From Coxiellaceae bacterium (GTDB lineage Bacteria; Pseudomonadota; Gammaproteobacteria; Comchoanobacterales; Comchoanobacteraceae), in contig CACKTD010000003.1 in NCBI GenBank assembly GCA_902603055.1, forward strand, positions 1 through 64,000: a stretch of 64,000 nucleotides of DNA, given 5' to 3'. Made by a program: the position numbers and the translations under genes. Shown here piece after piece: positions 53,691 through 62,488 of the stretch (the first letter of the stretch is position 1; each line of letters starts with the position of its first letter). Below the pieces are notes generated by a model, which did not search any database, was not told the origin of the DNA, and saw only the letters and a program-made list of their open reading frames with translations.

Positions 53691-54329
53691 TCATATTTCT
53701 AAGGACTGGCCTTTACTTGTAAAAGCGCGTTCAACCTTGGACTCATTTCTAGAAAAGAGGCCCTCTTCAACAATTAATTGTGCATCTGTTTTAGTTTGCT
53801 TTATTGTCGTTGCATACTTTGCAGACATTAATGCAAATGCGCAAGCCATGAAGATAACTGCAATTCCACCTGATGCTGCAGCGAGTCCAATTGCTGTGAT
53901 TGCAATGGCTGCAACACATATTCTTTTAACAGTTGGATCATGCTGTAGTGCAACCAAATCAGCTAACATCGTATTCAAAGCTCGACCATGTAGTAAATGG
54001 GTTACATCGTCACGAACAGTTTTTTCATCTTTAACTTTTGACTCGGATAAGTTTGTTTCTATTTGCTCGATTTCCACTTTTAGTGTGTTGATATAAGCTC
54101 CCATCCATTTATCTATACCTTCTACGAACTTTTTATCAACAGCATGCGAATTTTCAGAGACTTTAAATGTGTCACTTTCTACTACATAGTTAGTGTTAAT
54201 ACGCCCATCTTCCTTCATGCTTTTGAGGATTTTCTTTACTGTGGTGTGTTCGGTTTTTAATGAATCCCTCTGATTCCGTAGAGAGCTTAATTCATCTCGT
54301 GCTTTTCGAACTTCATTTAAAATAGTCAT
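53691..54329 (-). CDS. Hypothetical protein with coiled coil and hydrophobic hairpin
   Basis: A 212-residue protein. Residues 5-40 and 60-105 look like coiled coils (VRKARDELSSLRNQRDSLK; VEIEQIETNLSESKVKDEK). Residues 136-174 are two hydrophobic segments joined by a small Gly/Ser turn (AAASGG), which could insert as a hairpin into a membrane. No signal peptide is seen. The design resembles some secreted membrane-active effectors, but the family is unknown to me. It has its own terminator and a Shine-Dalgarno AAGGAGAAC before the ATG, so it is probably transcribed alone. Confidence 0.6.
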   Translation of the reverse strand: MTILNEVRKARDELSSLRNQRDSLKTEHTTVKKILKSMKEDGRINTNYVVESDTFKVSENSHAVDKKFVEGIDKWMGAYINTLKVEIEQIETNLSESKVKDEKTVRDDVTHLLHGRALNTMLADLVALQHDPTVKRICVAAIAITAIGLAAASGGIAVIFMACAFALMSAKYATTIKQTKTDAQLIVEEGLFSRNESKVERAFTSKGQSLEI

Positions 54330-54462
54330 ATTTGTTCTCCTTATTTTTTTACCTTATTATCATTATCTCATGATTAGTGTGGTATTGAAAAATACTATTA
54401 TTTGATAAGGAAAAACTTATTAATAGAGAAAATCTATCGCTTATAGTTTTTGTCTATCGTAC

Positions 54463-56946
54463 TTATTCGATGACAATTTCGTCTTTAATCACTTTTAGCG
54501 TGTATTCACTTTTAGGGTTTGCAATTAACTCTTTTGATAGTGGATTTTCGATTGCCTGTTGAATGGCTCGTTTGAGTGGTCTTGCACCATATAGATTGCT
54601 TTGATTAGTATGTGCTATAAATTCAACAACTTTGTTAGAGTATTTAAGTTTAATTTTAGGTATGCGTTGTTGTAAGGCTTCTAACTGTAACTTAGCAATT
54701 TCGGTCAAATGTACTTCACTTAATGGGTGGAATTGGACAATTTCATCGATTCGATTAATAAACTCTGGTTTAAAATGACTACGCACTGCATCCATAGGAT
54801 CTTCCTGGTTTTGACCTAAATTGGAGGTCATTACAATCAGTGATTGTCTAAAGTCAACGGTTCTGCCTTGACCATCGGTGAGCCGTCCATCATCTAATAC
54901 CTGTAAAAGAATGTGTTGAATCTCGCTATGTGCTTTTTCGATTTCATCGAGTAAAATCACACAGTGTGGATTTCTGCGGACTGCTTCTGTCAAATATCCG
55001 CCAGCATCATAACCAACATAACCAGGAGGAGCACCAATCAGTCTAGCCACAGTATGTTTTTCCATAAATTCTGACATATCTAATCGAACCATTGCCTTTT
55101 CATGGTCAAATAAGCAGCTGGCAACAGTTTTACATACTTCTGTTTTTCCAACCCCAGTAGGGCCTAGGAAAAGAAAGGATCCTATTGGTTTGTTAGGATC
55201 TGATAAACCTGATCTTGAGCGACGTATGGCATTACAAACAGCTTGAATTGCTTGGCGTTGTCCAATAACGCGTTCATGAAGATAGTCCTCAAGATGGTTA
55301 AGTTTGGTTTTTTCACCTTCTAATAGTTTAGTGACAGGAATATGTGTCCATTTTGCAATCACTTCAGCAATTTCATCAGCACCAATCCAGCTTCGAAGCA
55401 TTGCATTTTCCTGGGGCTTTTGGGCTTTGGCTAATTTTTTTTCAATTTCTGGAATATCCCCATATTGTAATTGTGACATTTGAGCTAAATTACCTTCACG
55501 TTTTGCAACTTCGAGAGTTGATTTAGCTTGTTCGAGATCACTTTGTAGGGATTGTACATTCAACATTTTAGATTTTTCTTGCTGCCATGTTTCTTCAAGA
55601 TCTGCATACTCTTTTTCAAGAGTTTTAATTTTTTTGTTAATTTCCTTTAATTGGTTGGTAGCGCTCTTATCTTTACTTAAAGCTTCTTTTTGAATTTTGG
55701 CTTGTATCAGTTCTCGTTCCAGTTGATCAAGGTTTTCTGGTTTTGAATCAATCGCTATCCTGAGTTTACTTCCAGCTTCATCTATTAAATCAATAGCTTT
55801 ATCGGGTAGGTTGCGATCTGTAATATAGCGATCAGATTGGGTGACTGCAGCAATAATGGCTTCATCACTGATGCTAACACCATGGTGTAACTCGTAGCGT
55901 TCCTTAATGCCGCGTAAGATGGCGATACTATCTTCAATAGACGGCTCATCTACTTTAATGGGTTGAAACCGACGTTCAAGAGCAGCATCTTTTTCAATAT
56001 ATTGGCGGTACTCGTTGAGAGTGGTTGCTCCGATACAATGTAACTCACCACGTGCTAAAGAGGGTTTAAGTATATTGCCAGCATCCATCGCACCCTCGGT
56101 TCGACCGGCACCAACCATGACATGTAATTCATCGATAAAAAGGATAATTTGACCATCTGATTTTTTAATTGATTTAAGTACTGATTTTAAACGCTCTTCA
56201 AATTCTCCTCGATACTTTGCACCTGCAATTAACGCAGCCATGTCGAGAGAGAGTAATTTTTTCTTCTTTAAGCCTTCTGGAACTTCACCATTAATGATGC
56301 GTTGAGCGAGGCCTTCTGCGATAGCTGTTTTACCAACTCCAGGTGGCCCAATTAGAACCGGGTTGTTTTTTGTTCTTCTTTGGAGAACCTGAATAGTTCG
56401 TCTTATTTCATGGTCACGACCTACGACAGGATCAATACGGTGCTCATGTGCCATTTGCGTCAAGTCTATTGTATAATTTTTAAGTGCTTCCAGTTGTGAT
56501 TCGCTTTCCGCATTATTCATGGACTCTCCTTCCCGAATATCATTGATTGCTTGATCTAGTTTACTCGAAGTAAGGCCGGATTTCTCTAATAAAGTTGCAG
56601 CAGGATGTTTATTTTCTAGGAGGGATTCTATAAATGTATGACTGGCAATGAATTGATCTTTTCGCTTGTTTGCGATTTGTTCACAACCTGTAAACACACT
56701 TCCAAGGGCAGGCTCTACACCTGAGAAAGTACCTTGGGTTTTTTCAGCAAGTGATTCGAGTAGTAAAGATTCTAATTCGTCAGAATGGGCACCACCCCGT
56801 TGTAAAATTTCACGAATTCCGCCAATTTCTAGCATTGTTTTTAAGATATGTTCTGCATGCAGGTAGGTATGTTGCATTGAAATGGCAAGGGATTGCGCAT
56901 TTTCTAAAACTTTTTGGAATTGAGAGGTTAATCGTTGGCTATTCAT
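54463..56946 (-). CDS. clpB: ATP-dependent disaggregase ClpB
   Basis: ClpB threads aggregated proteins and hands them to DnaK. The 827 residues comprise an N-terminal domain, AAA-1 with [18 protein letters not shown] and [13 protein letters not shown], a coiled-coil M domain (about 390-520), and AAA-2 with [38 protein letters not shown] and [10 protein letters not shown]. It is about 30 residues shorter than E. coli ClpB. A sigma-32-like promoter precedes it. Confidence 0.96.
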   Translation of the reverse strand: MNSQRLTSQFQKVLENAQSLAISMQHTYLHAEHILKTMLEIGGIREILQRGGAHSDELESLLLESLAEKTQGTFSGVEPALGSVFTGCEQIANKRKDQFIASHTFIESLLENKHPAATLLEKSGLTSSKLDQAINDIREGESMNNAESESQLEALKNYTIDLTQMAHEHRIDPVVGRDHEIRRTIQVLQRRTKNNPVLIGPPGVGKTAIAEGLAQRIINGEVPEGLKKKKLLSLDMAALIAGAKYRGEFEERLKSVLKSIKKSDGQIILFIDELHVMVGAGRTEGAMDAGNILKPSLARGELHCIGATTLNEYRQYIEKDAALERRFQPIKVDEPSIEDSIAILRGIKERYELHHGVSISDEAIIAAVTQSDRYITDRNLPDKAIDLIDEAGSKLRIAIDSKPENLDQLERELIQAKIQKEALSKDKSATNQLKEINKKIKTLEKEYADLEETWQQEKSKMLNVQSLQSDLEQAKSTLEVAKREGNLAQMSQLQYGDIPEIEKKLAKAQKPQENAMLRSWIGADEIAEVIAKWTHIPVTKLLEGEKTKLNHLEDYLHERVIGQRQAIQAVCNAIRRSRSGLSDPNKPIGSFLFLGPTGVGKTEVCKTVASCLFDHEKAMVRLDMSEFMEKHTVARLIGAPPGYVGYDAGGYLTEAVRRNPHCVILLDEIEKAHSEIQHILLQVLDDGRLTDGQGRTVDFRQSLIVMTSNLGQNQEDPMDAVRSHFKPEFINRIDEIVQFHPLSEVHLTEIAKLQLEALQQRIPKIKLKYSNKVVEFIAHTNQSNLYGARPLKRAIQQAIENPLSKELIANPKSEYTLKVIKDEIVIE

Positions 56947-56966
56947 ATCATTTTCCCTATACTTTA

Positions 56967-56995
56967 GTTATAGGTTATCGGGGTTATTTTTCAAG
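56967..56995 (-). promoter_or_regulatory. Heat-shock (sigma-32-like) promoter of clpB
   Basis: On the minus strand a perfect CTTGAAA (56995-56989) is followed after 14 bases by CCTATAAC (56974-56967), close to the sigma-32 -10 element CCCCATnT. The start would be near 56960, a few bases before the clpB ATG at 56946. clpB is a classic member of this regulon. Confidence 0.5.
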
Positions 56996-57000
56996 TACAT

Positions 57001-57028
57001 TTGCAAAAAAAAACAATTCAGTTAAACT
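57001..57028 (+). promoter_or_regulatory. Possible promoter of accD
   Basis: TTGCAA (57001-57006) and TAAACT (57023-57028) are 16 bases apart. The start would fall at or next to the accD ATG (57035), which has no Shine-Dalgarno sequence, so the message may be leaderless. Confidence 0.3.
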
Positions 57029-57034
57029 GGCGTT

Positions 57035-57892
57035 ATGGGCTGGCTTTCTCGTATAATCCCCGCATTAAGCGGTGAAAAAAAACAAACCATACCGGATGGT
57101 GTGTGGCATCAATGTAAAGGTTGTCATACGCCGATTTACTTTAGTGATATGGAAAATAATGCTCACGTGTGTCCAAAGTGTGGCCATCATGGCACTATAT
57201 CCGCTCGCAAACGAATCCATTCTTTTTTAGATAAAGATGCTGAGATAATATTTATTGGCGAATCCATCATTACCAAAGATCGTCTTAAATTCACTGACTT
57301 GAAGCCTTATGCTAAACGTATAAAAGATGCCGTAAATAAAACAAACGAGACTGCCGCATTGGTTGCAGCTAGTGGTTGCATCGAAAAGTTGCCGGTAGTT
57401 GTTGCTGCATTTGAATTTAACTATATTGGTGGTTCAATGGATACTGCTGTTGGGGAGCGCTTTCGGATTGCAGTTGAAATGGCTATTGAGAAAAAATGTC
57501 CATTTATCTGTTTTAGTGCATCTGGAGGAGCAAGAATGCAAGAAGGGGTTTTATCATTGTTGCAAATGGCTAAAACATCCGCTGTATTAAAGCGACTTTC
57601 TATGGCGAAACTTCCATATATCAGTGTTTTAACAAATCCAACGACAGGTGGTGTTGCAGCTTCTCTTGCAACATTGGGGGATATTATTATTGCAGAGCCT
57701 AAGGCTCTAATTGGTTTTACCGGGCCGCGTGTGATCGAGCAAACGGTAAAGCAAAAATTACCAAAGGGTTTTCAGCGCAGTGAATTTTTAATCGAGCATG
57801 GTCATATTGATATGGTCATACACCGTCATCACATGAAAGCAAAGGTTGCCGGACTCTTAAAGAAGATTACAGCATATGAGTTCAATCACTGA
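57035..57892 (+). CDS. accD: Acetyl-CoA carboxylase, carboxyltransferase beta subunit
   Basis: AccD forms the carboxyltransferase with AccA and makes malonyl-CoA for fatty acid synthesis. The zinc ribbon is formed by Cys27, Cys30, Cys46 and Cys49. The crotonase-fold part has FEFNYIGGSMDTAVGERF, SASGGARMQEG, TNPTTGGVAASLA and IGFTGPRVIEQT. The 285 residues are normal. It overlaps folC by 17 bases, a common pairing. Confidence 0.97.
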   Translation: MGWLSRIIPALSGEKKQTIPDGVWHQCKGCHTPIYFSDMENNAHVCPKCGHHGTISARKRIHSFLDKDAEIIFIGESIITKDRLKFTDLKPYAKRIKDAVNKTNETAALVAASGCIEKLPVVVAAFEFNYIGGSMDTAVGERFRIAVEMAIEKKCPFICFSASGGARMQEGVLSLLQMAKTSAVLKRLSMAKLPYISVLTNPTTGGVAASLATLGDIIIAEPKALIGFTGPRVIEQTVKQKLPKGFQRSEFLIEHGHIDMVIHRHHMKAKVAGLLKKITAYEFNH

Positions 57893-59102
57893 TTGGCTTT
57901 TAGCACACTGTATCCAAGTTAATACAAATATCAAGCCAGGACTTCGGCGTATTAAGTCTTGTTTATCTAAACTTCATTATCAGTTCAAAGGTCATGTCAT
58001 TGCAGTTGGTGGCACTAATGGAAAGGGTAGTTGTGTTGCAACGCTCAGCACATTATTTCAATCAATGGGATTAAAGGTATGTACATTTACTTCACCACAT
58101 TTATTAGAACTAAATGAACGTTTTCGCATTAACGATCAACCGATTAATAACCATGATTTAGTGGAAGCGTGTAAAAGTATTTTAAATCAGTTTGATTCAT
58201 TTGATTTAACTTTTTTTGAATGCATAACACTGGTTGCTTGGGTATTATTTTGTGAGGAAACACCGGATGTAATGATATTTGAGGTTGGTATGGGTGGGCG
58301 ACTGGATGCAGTAAATGCATTACCAATCACTACGAGTATTATTACGAGTATAAGTATTGATCACGAAGCGCATCTTGGGCATACACGCTGGGAAATTAAT
58401 CAAGAGAAATTAGGTATTGCTCGACCCAAGTTGCCCCTTATATATACAGAACAGCATATTACTGATCAGATGCAGTTAGATCTTAACGCAACCTGCGCAG
58501 AGGTAATGCAGCTAGATGAGCAATTTAATGTAAGTTATGTTGATGATCAATTCATGTTTAGGGTATTTGAAAGTGTTGTAAAGGTTTCGCAATTAAACTT
58601 AAATGAATACGCTACTTTAGCAGCCCTAGGCTGTGTTAAAAAACTATATCCCGTGCAATTTCAAGAAATTCATTTTAAAGAAGTATTATCACGAATAAAG
58701 TTAGATGGACGTTATCAATGCATTCATCAACATCCTAAGATCTGGGTGGACGTTGCGCATAATACAGCATCAATTGAGAGTTTAATGCAACGATGGCCAT
58801 TTAGTGCCGAAAACTCTGTGTTTGTAGTGGCTTTTAAAAAAGGAAAATCCGTATTTGAATTGATTCCAGAAATTGCGTCGAAAGCAAATCAAGTGATTTA
58901 TGTAGATACAGAACAAACTGAATACGTTGATGCACAAGTTTTTATTGAAAAAGTTCCAAAGGGTCGTCATTATAGGGTAGTTAGGGAAGAGGAGTTGAAA
59001 ACTATGCTGCAATCCATTGATGCCAGTGTTTTAGTTTTTGGTTGTTTTAAAGTTGTTGAAATCGCTATGCGTGCTTTAGGAAACCAGACAGATGTTGCCT
59101 GA
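57876..59102 (+). CDS. folC: Dihydrofolate synthase / folylpolyglutamate synthase
   Basis: FolC adds glutamate to dihydropteroate and folates. It has a Mur-ligase-like fold: the P-loop VGGTNGKGSCVATLSTLF, SPHLLELNERFRIN, FEVGMGGRLDAVNAL and SISIDHEAHLGHT. The C-terminal domain has IWVDVAHNTASIESL. It is 408 residues long. The coupling to accD and dedD is typical for gammaproteobacteria. Confidence 0.95.
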   Translation: MSSITDWLLAHCIQVNTNIKPGLRRIKSCLSKLHYQFKGHVIAVGGTNGKGSCVATLSTLFQSMGLKVCTFTSPHLLELNERFRINDQPINNHDLVEACKSILNQFDSFDLTFFECITLVAWVLFCEETPDVMIFEVGMGGRLDAVNALPITTSIITSISIDHEAHLGHTRWEINQEKLGIARPKLPLIYTEQHITDQMQLDLNATCAEVMQLDEQFNVSYVDDQFMFRVFESVVKVSQLNLNEYATLAALGCVKKLYPVQFQEIHFKEVLSRIKLDGRYQCIHQHPKIWVDVAHNTASIESLMQRWPFSAENSVFVVAFKKGKSVFELIPEIASKANQVIYVDTEQTEYVDAQVFIEKVPKGRHYRVVREEELKTMLQSIDASVLVFGCFKVVEIAMRALGNQTDVA

Positions 59103-59565
59103 GATTATTCGTCAGTGGCTAATTTTAGCATTAGTCGTATTAATGGCAACATTAATTGTTCCCAAGTTTCTACATCAAACCTCGTTTACAGAAAAAGCGA
59201 TTCCCCTTGAGACAAAACTAGTCCCACCTCATTTGGATCCAAGCATGAAAAGGAAAACACTTCCTCCACAAGATATCAAAGTGACGGTTGATCCTAGATT
59301 AGAAAAGATTACGCCACCTGCATGGGCTGTACAAATAGGTAGTTATAAAAGTATTGATAATATCCAGCCAACAATCAATAAGTTGCAATCAAAAGGATTT
59401 GAGATTTCTGTTCATAAAGTAAATTCGTCTAAAGGTCAGTTTTATCGTGTTTGGGTTGGTAAATTAATCTCTAGACAAGCTGCTGATCATTTAGTGAAGC
59501 GGCTTCGAGATGATTTTAAAATCAATGGTTTTGTGATGCGTTTGGATGGCAATGATGTTCGATAA
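59092..59565 (+). CDS. dedD: SPOR-domain protein DedD
   Basis: A bitopic division protein of 157 residues: one membrane span near residues 9-25, a proline-rich linker, and a C-terminal SPOR domain (WAVQIGSYKSIDNIQPTINKL, VSSKGQ-like loop and FYRVWVGKLISRQAADHL) that binds denuded glycan strands at the septum. It overlaps folC by 11 bases and cvpA by 20 bases. Confidence 0.88.
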   Translation: MLPEIIRQWLILALVVLMATLIVPKFLHQTSFTEKAIPLETKLVPPHLDPSMKRKTLPPQDIKVTVDPRLEKITPPAWAVQIGSYKSIDNIQPTINKLQSKGFEISVHKVNSSKGQFYRVWVGKLISRQAADHLVKRLRDDFKINGFVMRLDGNDVR

Positions 59566-60109
59566 TTTAACCCATTTTGATCTATTAATTGTAGTTTTAG
59601 TTGGGCTTGCTGGTCTTGCTGGCCTAATGCGTGGTTTCTGCGCTGAAGCAACTTCCACGTTCGGTTGGATGCTCGCACTTTGGGTTATGCTCAAGCATTC
59701 TGACAAAATTGAAAAACTAATTGCACCCCATATAAGTGAGCCTGGCTTACGTATGATAGTAGCAACATTCATCTTGTTCTTGGGTGTGTTAGTCATCGCC
59801 AAGCTAGTTGGATTAATACTAAAAACTGCTGTATCGGTAGTAGGGCTTGGCCCATTTGATCGCTTATTAGGATTTTTCTTTGGTATTGCGAAGGGTATGA
59901 TTATTGTTGGTTTAGCAATATTAGCCATGGATTTTACAGGTTATGGACAAAAGTTTACTAAAGGATCCAAGTTATACCCACATTTTTCATCACTAGGTGA
60001 GATGGTTTGGGCTTTTTATCATCATGATATCTCGAAGGAAATCGCCAAACGAACTGCCACATTGCCTGACATTGATTTATCAGCGATACCTGAAATTAAA
60101 TTAAATTAA
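59546..60109 (+). CDS. cvpA: CvpA family inner membrane protein
   Basis: A protein of 187 residues with about four spans. LIVVLVGLAGLAGLMRGFCAEATSTFGWMLAL at the N-terminus and GPFDRLLGFFFGIAKGMI are family hallmarks. CvpA was named for colicin V production and is linked to envelope integrity and resistance to bile acids. The start may be any of three close ATG codons from 59546. Here it is followed not by purF but directly by a receptor gene. Confidence 0.92.
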   Translation: MAMMFDNLTHFDLLIVVLVGLAGLAGLMRGFCAEATSTFGWMLALWVMLKHSDKIEKLIAPHISEPGLRMIVATFILFLGVLVIAKLVGLILKTAVSVVGLGPFDRLLGFFFGIAKGMIIVGLAILAMDFTGYGQKFTKGSKLYPHFSSLGEMVWAFYHHDISKEIAKRTATLPDIDLSAIPEIKLN

Positions 60110-62488
60110 ATGCGTTTGTTCAATAGATTACAATTATGTATCTTTATTTTGATCGATCTATCATTTGCACGTATCGATCTAAACCCCTATCAAATAACTC
60201 CAGAAACTCCCATTGGTATTTTTGGAGGTGATGCGTTCAGTCACTATGATCGTGTCCAGTTCATTGACAGTTTGGTTCTTGATCCAAATAGTTGGTGGTA
60301 CAATCATGATCCCACTGTTTCAGTTAGAAATACTTCTGCAATAAAAAAATCACTTGCTGTAAATGGACATGGTGCAAATGATTATTTAAGTACTAATCAT
60401 AATTGGGCTTTTTTTCAAAATGACGTTCAGTTAATTGATCCTCTGAGACTATCTCCTTTATTTTATAATCAATCGTTTTTCTTTAATTGGGATTACCTGC
60501 GATTTAGCGGCAATGCATTAAACCCTTATGTACAGGGATATCTAGGTATAAACGGTGACAATGGGTTATCTACCCGATACCAACAATTAATTACAGGTTA
60601 TTCAAATGATGGTAATCGATTTATTGTAAATCAAACGTCTTTTGGTACTCCTCAACAGGGTGGTTTTTTCAAAATTTACCGCGCTCTAAATAATGGTGAA
60701 CGAATGAATGCAGCAGGTCATTTGACGCAGTCATCATTTAACTATGCATATGCTAATGCTAGGAATCAGTGGTTATTTAGTTTCGATACCCATGATGCGA
60801 CGAGTGATATTAATTCAACAATTCCAGTTGAGTTGGCTGATCTAAGTAATAACGAATTCTTTCTAGCACCTAATCAAGATGTTGACCGTATTCGTCGGGG
60901 TAACGTGCATTGGAATCATGTAATCAATGATCGTACTTTTTTATCAAGTACATCCTCAATATCCACGCTTGATTTTGATAAAACACAAAGTCATACCTTA
61001 CCCTTGGCAACCAACTGTACTTCAGAAACTTTAGCAGGTCAATTATGTATTAATGGGATTGCCATTGTTGATCAGAATAATAATACATTGACACCAGCAC
61101 AGCTTGGTAATCCACGTGCATTTGGAGAACATACAGAGGCTACTGAAAAACATGTCGTTTTGGCACAAACATTCGAATTACAAAATATATTACCCGAGCG
61201 TTCGTGGAGTATTGGATTGATCGGTCGTTTTGCTCATAAAGACTATGACGCTCAATCTTTTCTCAATGAAATTGATGAAAATCGTGATCTTCAACAACTG
61301 ACTTTAAACGATGCTGCAATTTCTATTAATGGTACTAAATCAACCAGTACTGCTGATGTTGCAAATAGTTCATTGAGTCCAGCTCATGTAAGTGGTGATG
61401 ATAAACATTTCAGTTTATATGGTTTATACCGTGAACAACTTACACCCAAGCTACAGGGGTATTTAGCGGCCCGATATGATGGTGTATTTTATAACGTAAC
61501 AGACGAAGATACCTTTAATCCGGTTGGTGCTATTATCGCAGGGGAGCCTAATTACCAATTTTTAAATCCTATGGCGGGGGTGGTGTACTCCTTGAATGAA
61601 CATGCTTCGTTGTTTAGTCAAATTTATATGTTTAGTCAGGCACCATCATTAAATGCTTTGTACTGTAGTGATCCAAATGAGCCGTGTTATTTCCCAAAAA
61701 TGTTTTACAATAAGGGTGATTTAGATCAAAGCATAACCGGTGGATTGAAGATTGGTGCGCGTGGCCATGGTGACTATTTTGCACGCACATTTTATCAATG
61801 GGGTCTTCAGGGGTTTTTAAATCACACACAAGATGACATCATTACTGTTCCGACAGATTGGATGCGAGGTTTCTACCAAAATATAGATGATACTGAACAG
61901 CTGGGCATGAACCTTCATTTTGAATTATCACATGGTCCCGTTGGATCTAAAGTAGATTATCAGTTCATGCATGCTACGTATGGTAGTGCATTTAGTGCGC
62001 CAACTGTATACACCATTGGTGGCACTCAAAATGTTCAAAGTGGTGACTTTTTACCTGGCATACCATCACATTCCGTTCGTTGGAATAGCCATTATCAGGT
62101 TTCCAATTCCATCCAACTTCTAATGGATGTTATTGGAGTTGGTTCCAAAGTTTATTATGGTAATTTCAGCAATAATACCAATTCTGTTTTGGCGAGTGAT
62201 GGCACTACTCGAATTCAGTTAGATGAAGTGCCAGGTTATGCACTTATGAATGTTGGTATGATATGGCGACCTAAGCGTTATATAGAAACTCTGATCACTG
62301 TAGATAATGTATTTAATAAAAATTATTACACTGATGGGACCTATGGACAAGCACCTGACCCTGCTGTGGTTCCTGTTGAGGAATTAGGTGATACGGGTAC
62401 TGGTGCAGTGGTTGGAATTAAGGATCCTAAATTTGTGATGCCTGGAATGGAGCGTATTTGGCGCGTTGTATTTAAATTTTCTTTTTAA
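60110..62488 (+). CDS. TonB-dependent receptor-like outer membrane protein
   Basis: A 792-residue outer membrane protein with signal peptide (about residues 1-20). The C-terminal two thirds show alternating beta strands, DNVFNKNYYTDGTYG (a typical late receptor motif) and a terminal Phe, as needed for assembly into the outer membrane. The plug is divergent: SLAVNGHGANDY replaces the usual SIRGFG region, and a TonB box is not apparent. A Cys pair in LPLATNCTSETLAGQLCING and another in YCSDPNEPCYF could form extracellular disulfides. The ligand is unknown. Its ATG abuts the cvpA stop, so it is probably part of that operon. Confidence 0.8.
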   Translation: MRLFNRLQLCIFILIDLSFARIDLNPYQITPETPIGIFGGDAFSHYDRVQFIDSLVLDPNSWWYNHDPTVSVRNTSAIKKSLAVNGHGANDYLSTNHNWAFFQNDVQLIDPLRLSPLFYNQSFFFNWDYLRFSGNALNPYVQGYLGINGDNGLSTRYQQLITGYSNDGNRFIVNQTSFGTPQQGGFFKIYRALNNGERMNAAGHLTQSSFNYAYANARNQWLFSFDTHDATSDINSTIPVELADLSNNEFFLAPNQDVDRIRRGNVHWNHVINDRTFLSSTSSISTLDFDKTQSHTLPLATNCTSETLAGQLCINGIAIVDQNNNTLTPAQLGNPRAFGEHTEATEKHVVLAQTFELQNILPERSWSIGLIGRFAHKDYDAQSFLNEIDENRDLQQLTLNDAAISINGTKSTSTADVANSSLSPAHVSGDDKHFSLYGLYREQLTPKLQGYLAARYDGVFYNVTDEDTFNPVGAIIAGEPNYQFLNPMAGVVYSLNEHASLFSQIYMFSQAPSLNALYCSDPNEPCYFPKMFYNKGDLDQSITGGLKIGARGHGDYFARTFYQWGLQGFLNHTQDDIITVPTDWMRGFYQNIDDTEQLGMNLHFELSHGPVGSKVDYQFMHATYGSAFSAPTVYTIGGTQNVQSGDFLPGIPSHSVRWNSHYQVSNSIQLLMDVIGVGSKVYYGNFSNNTNSVLASDGTTRIQLDEVPGYALMNVGMIWRPKRYIETLITVDNVFNKNYYTDGTYGQAPDPAVVPVEELGDTGTGAVVGIKDPKFVMPGMERIWRVVFKFSF

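Noticed and set aside
53575-54096. 173-codon plus-strand frame over the hypothetical gene at 53691-54329
   Set aside because: The minus-strand frame has a Shine-Dalgarno, coherent coiled coils and a terminator; the plus frame crosses that terminator and has no features.
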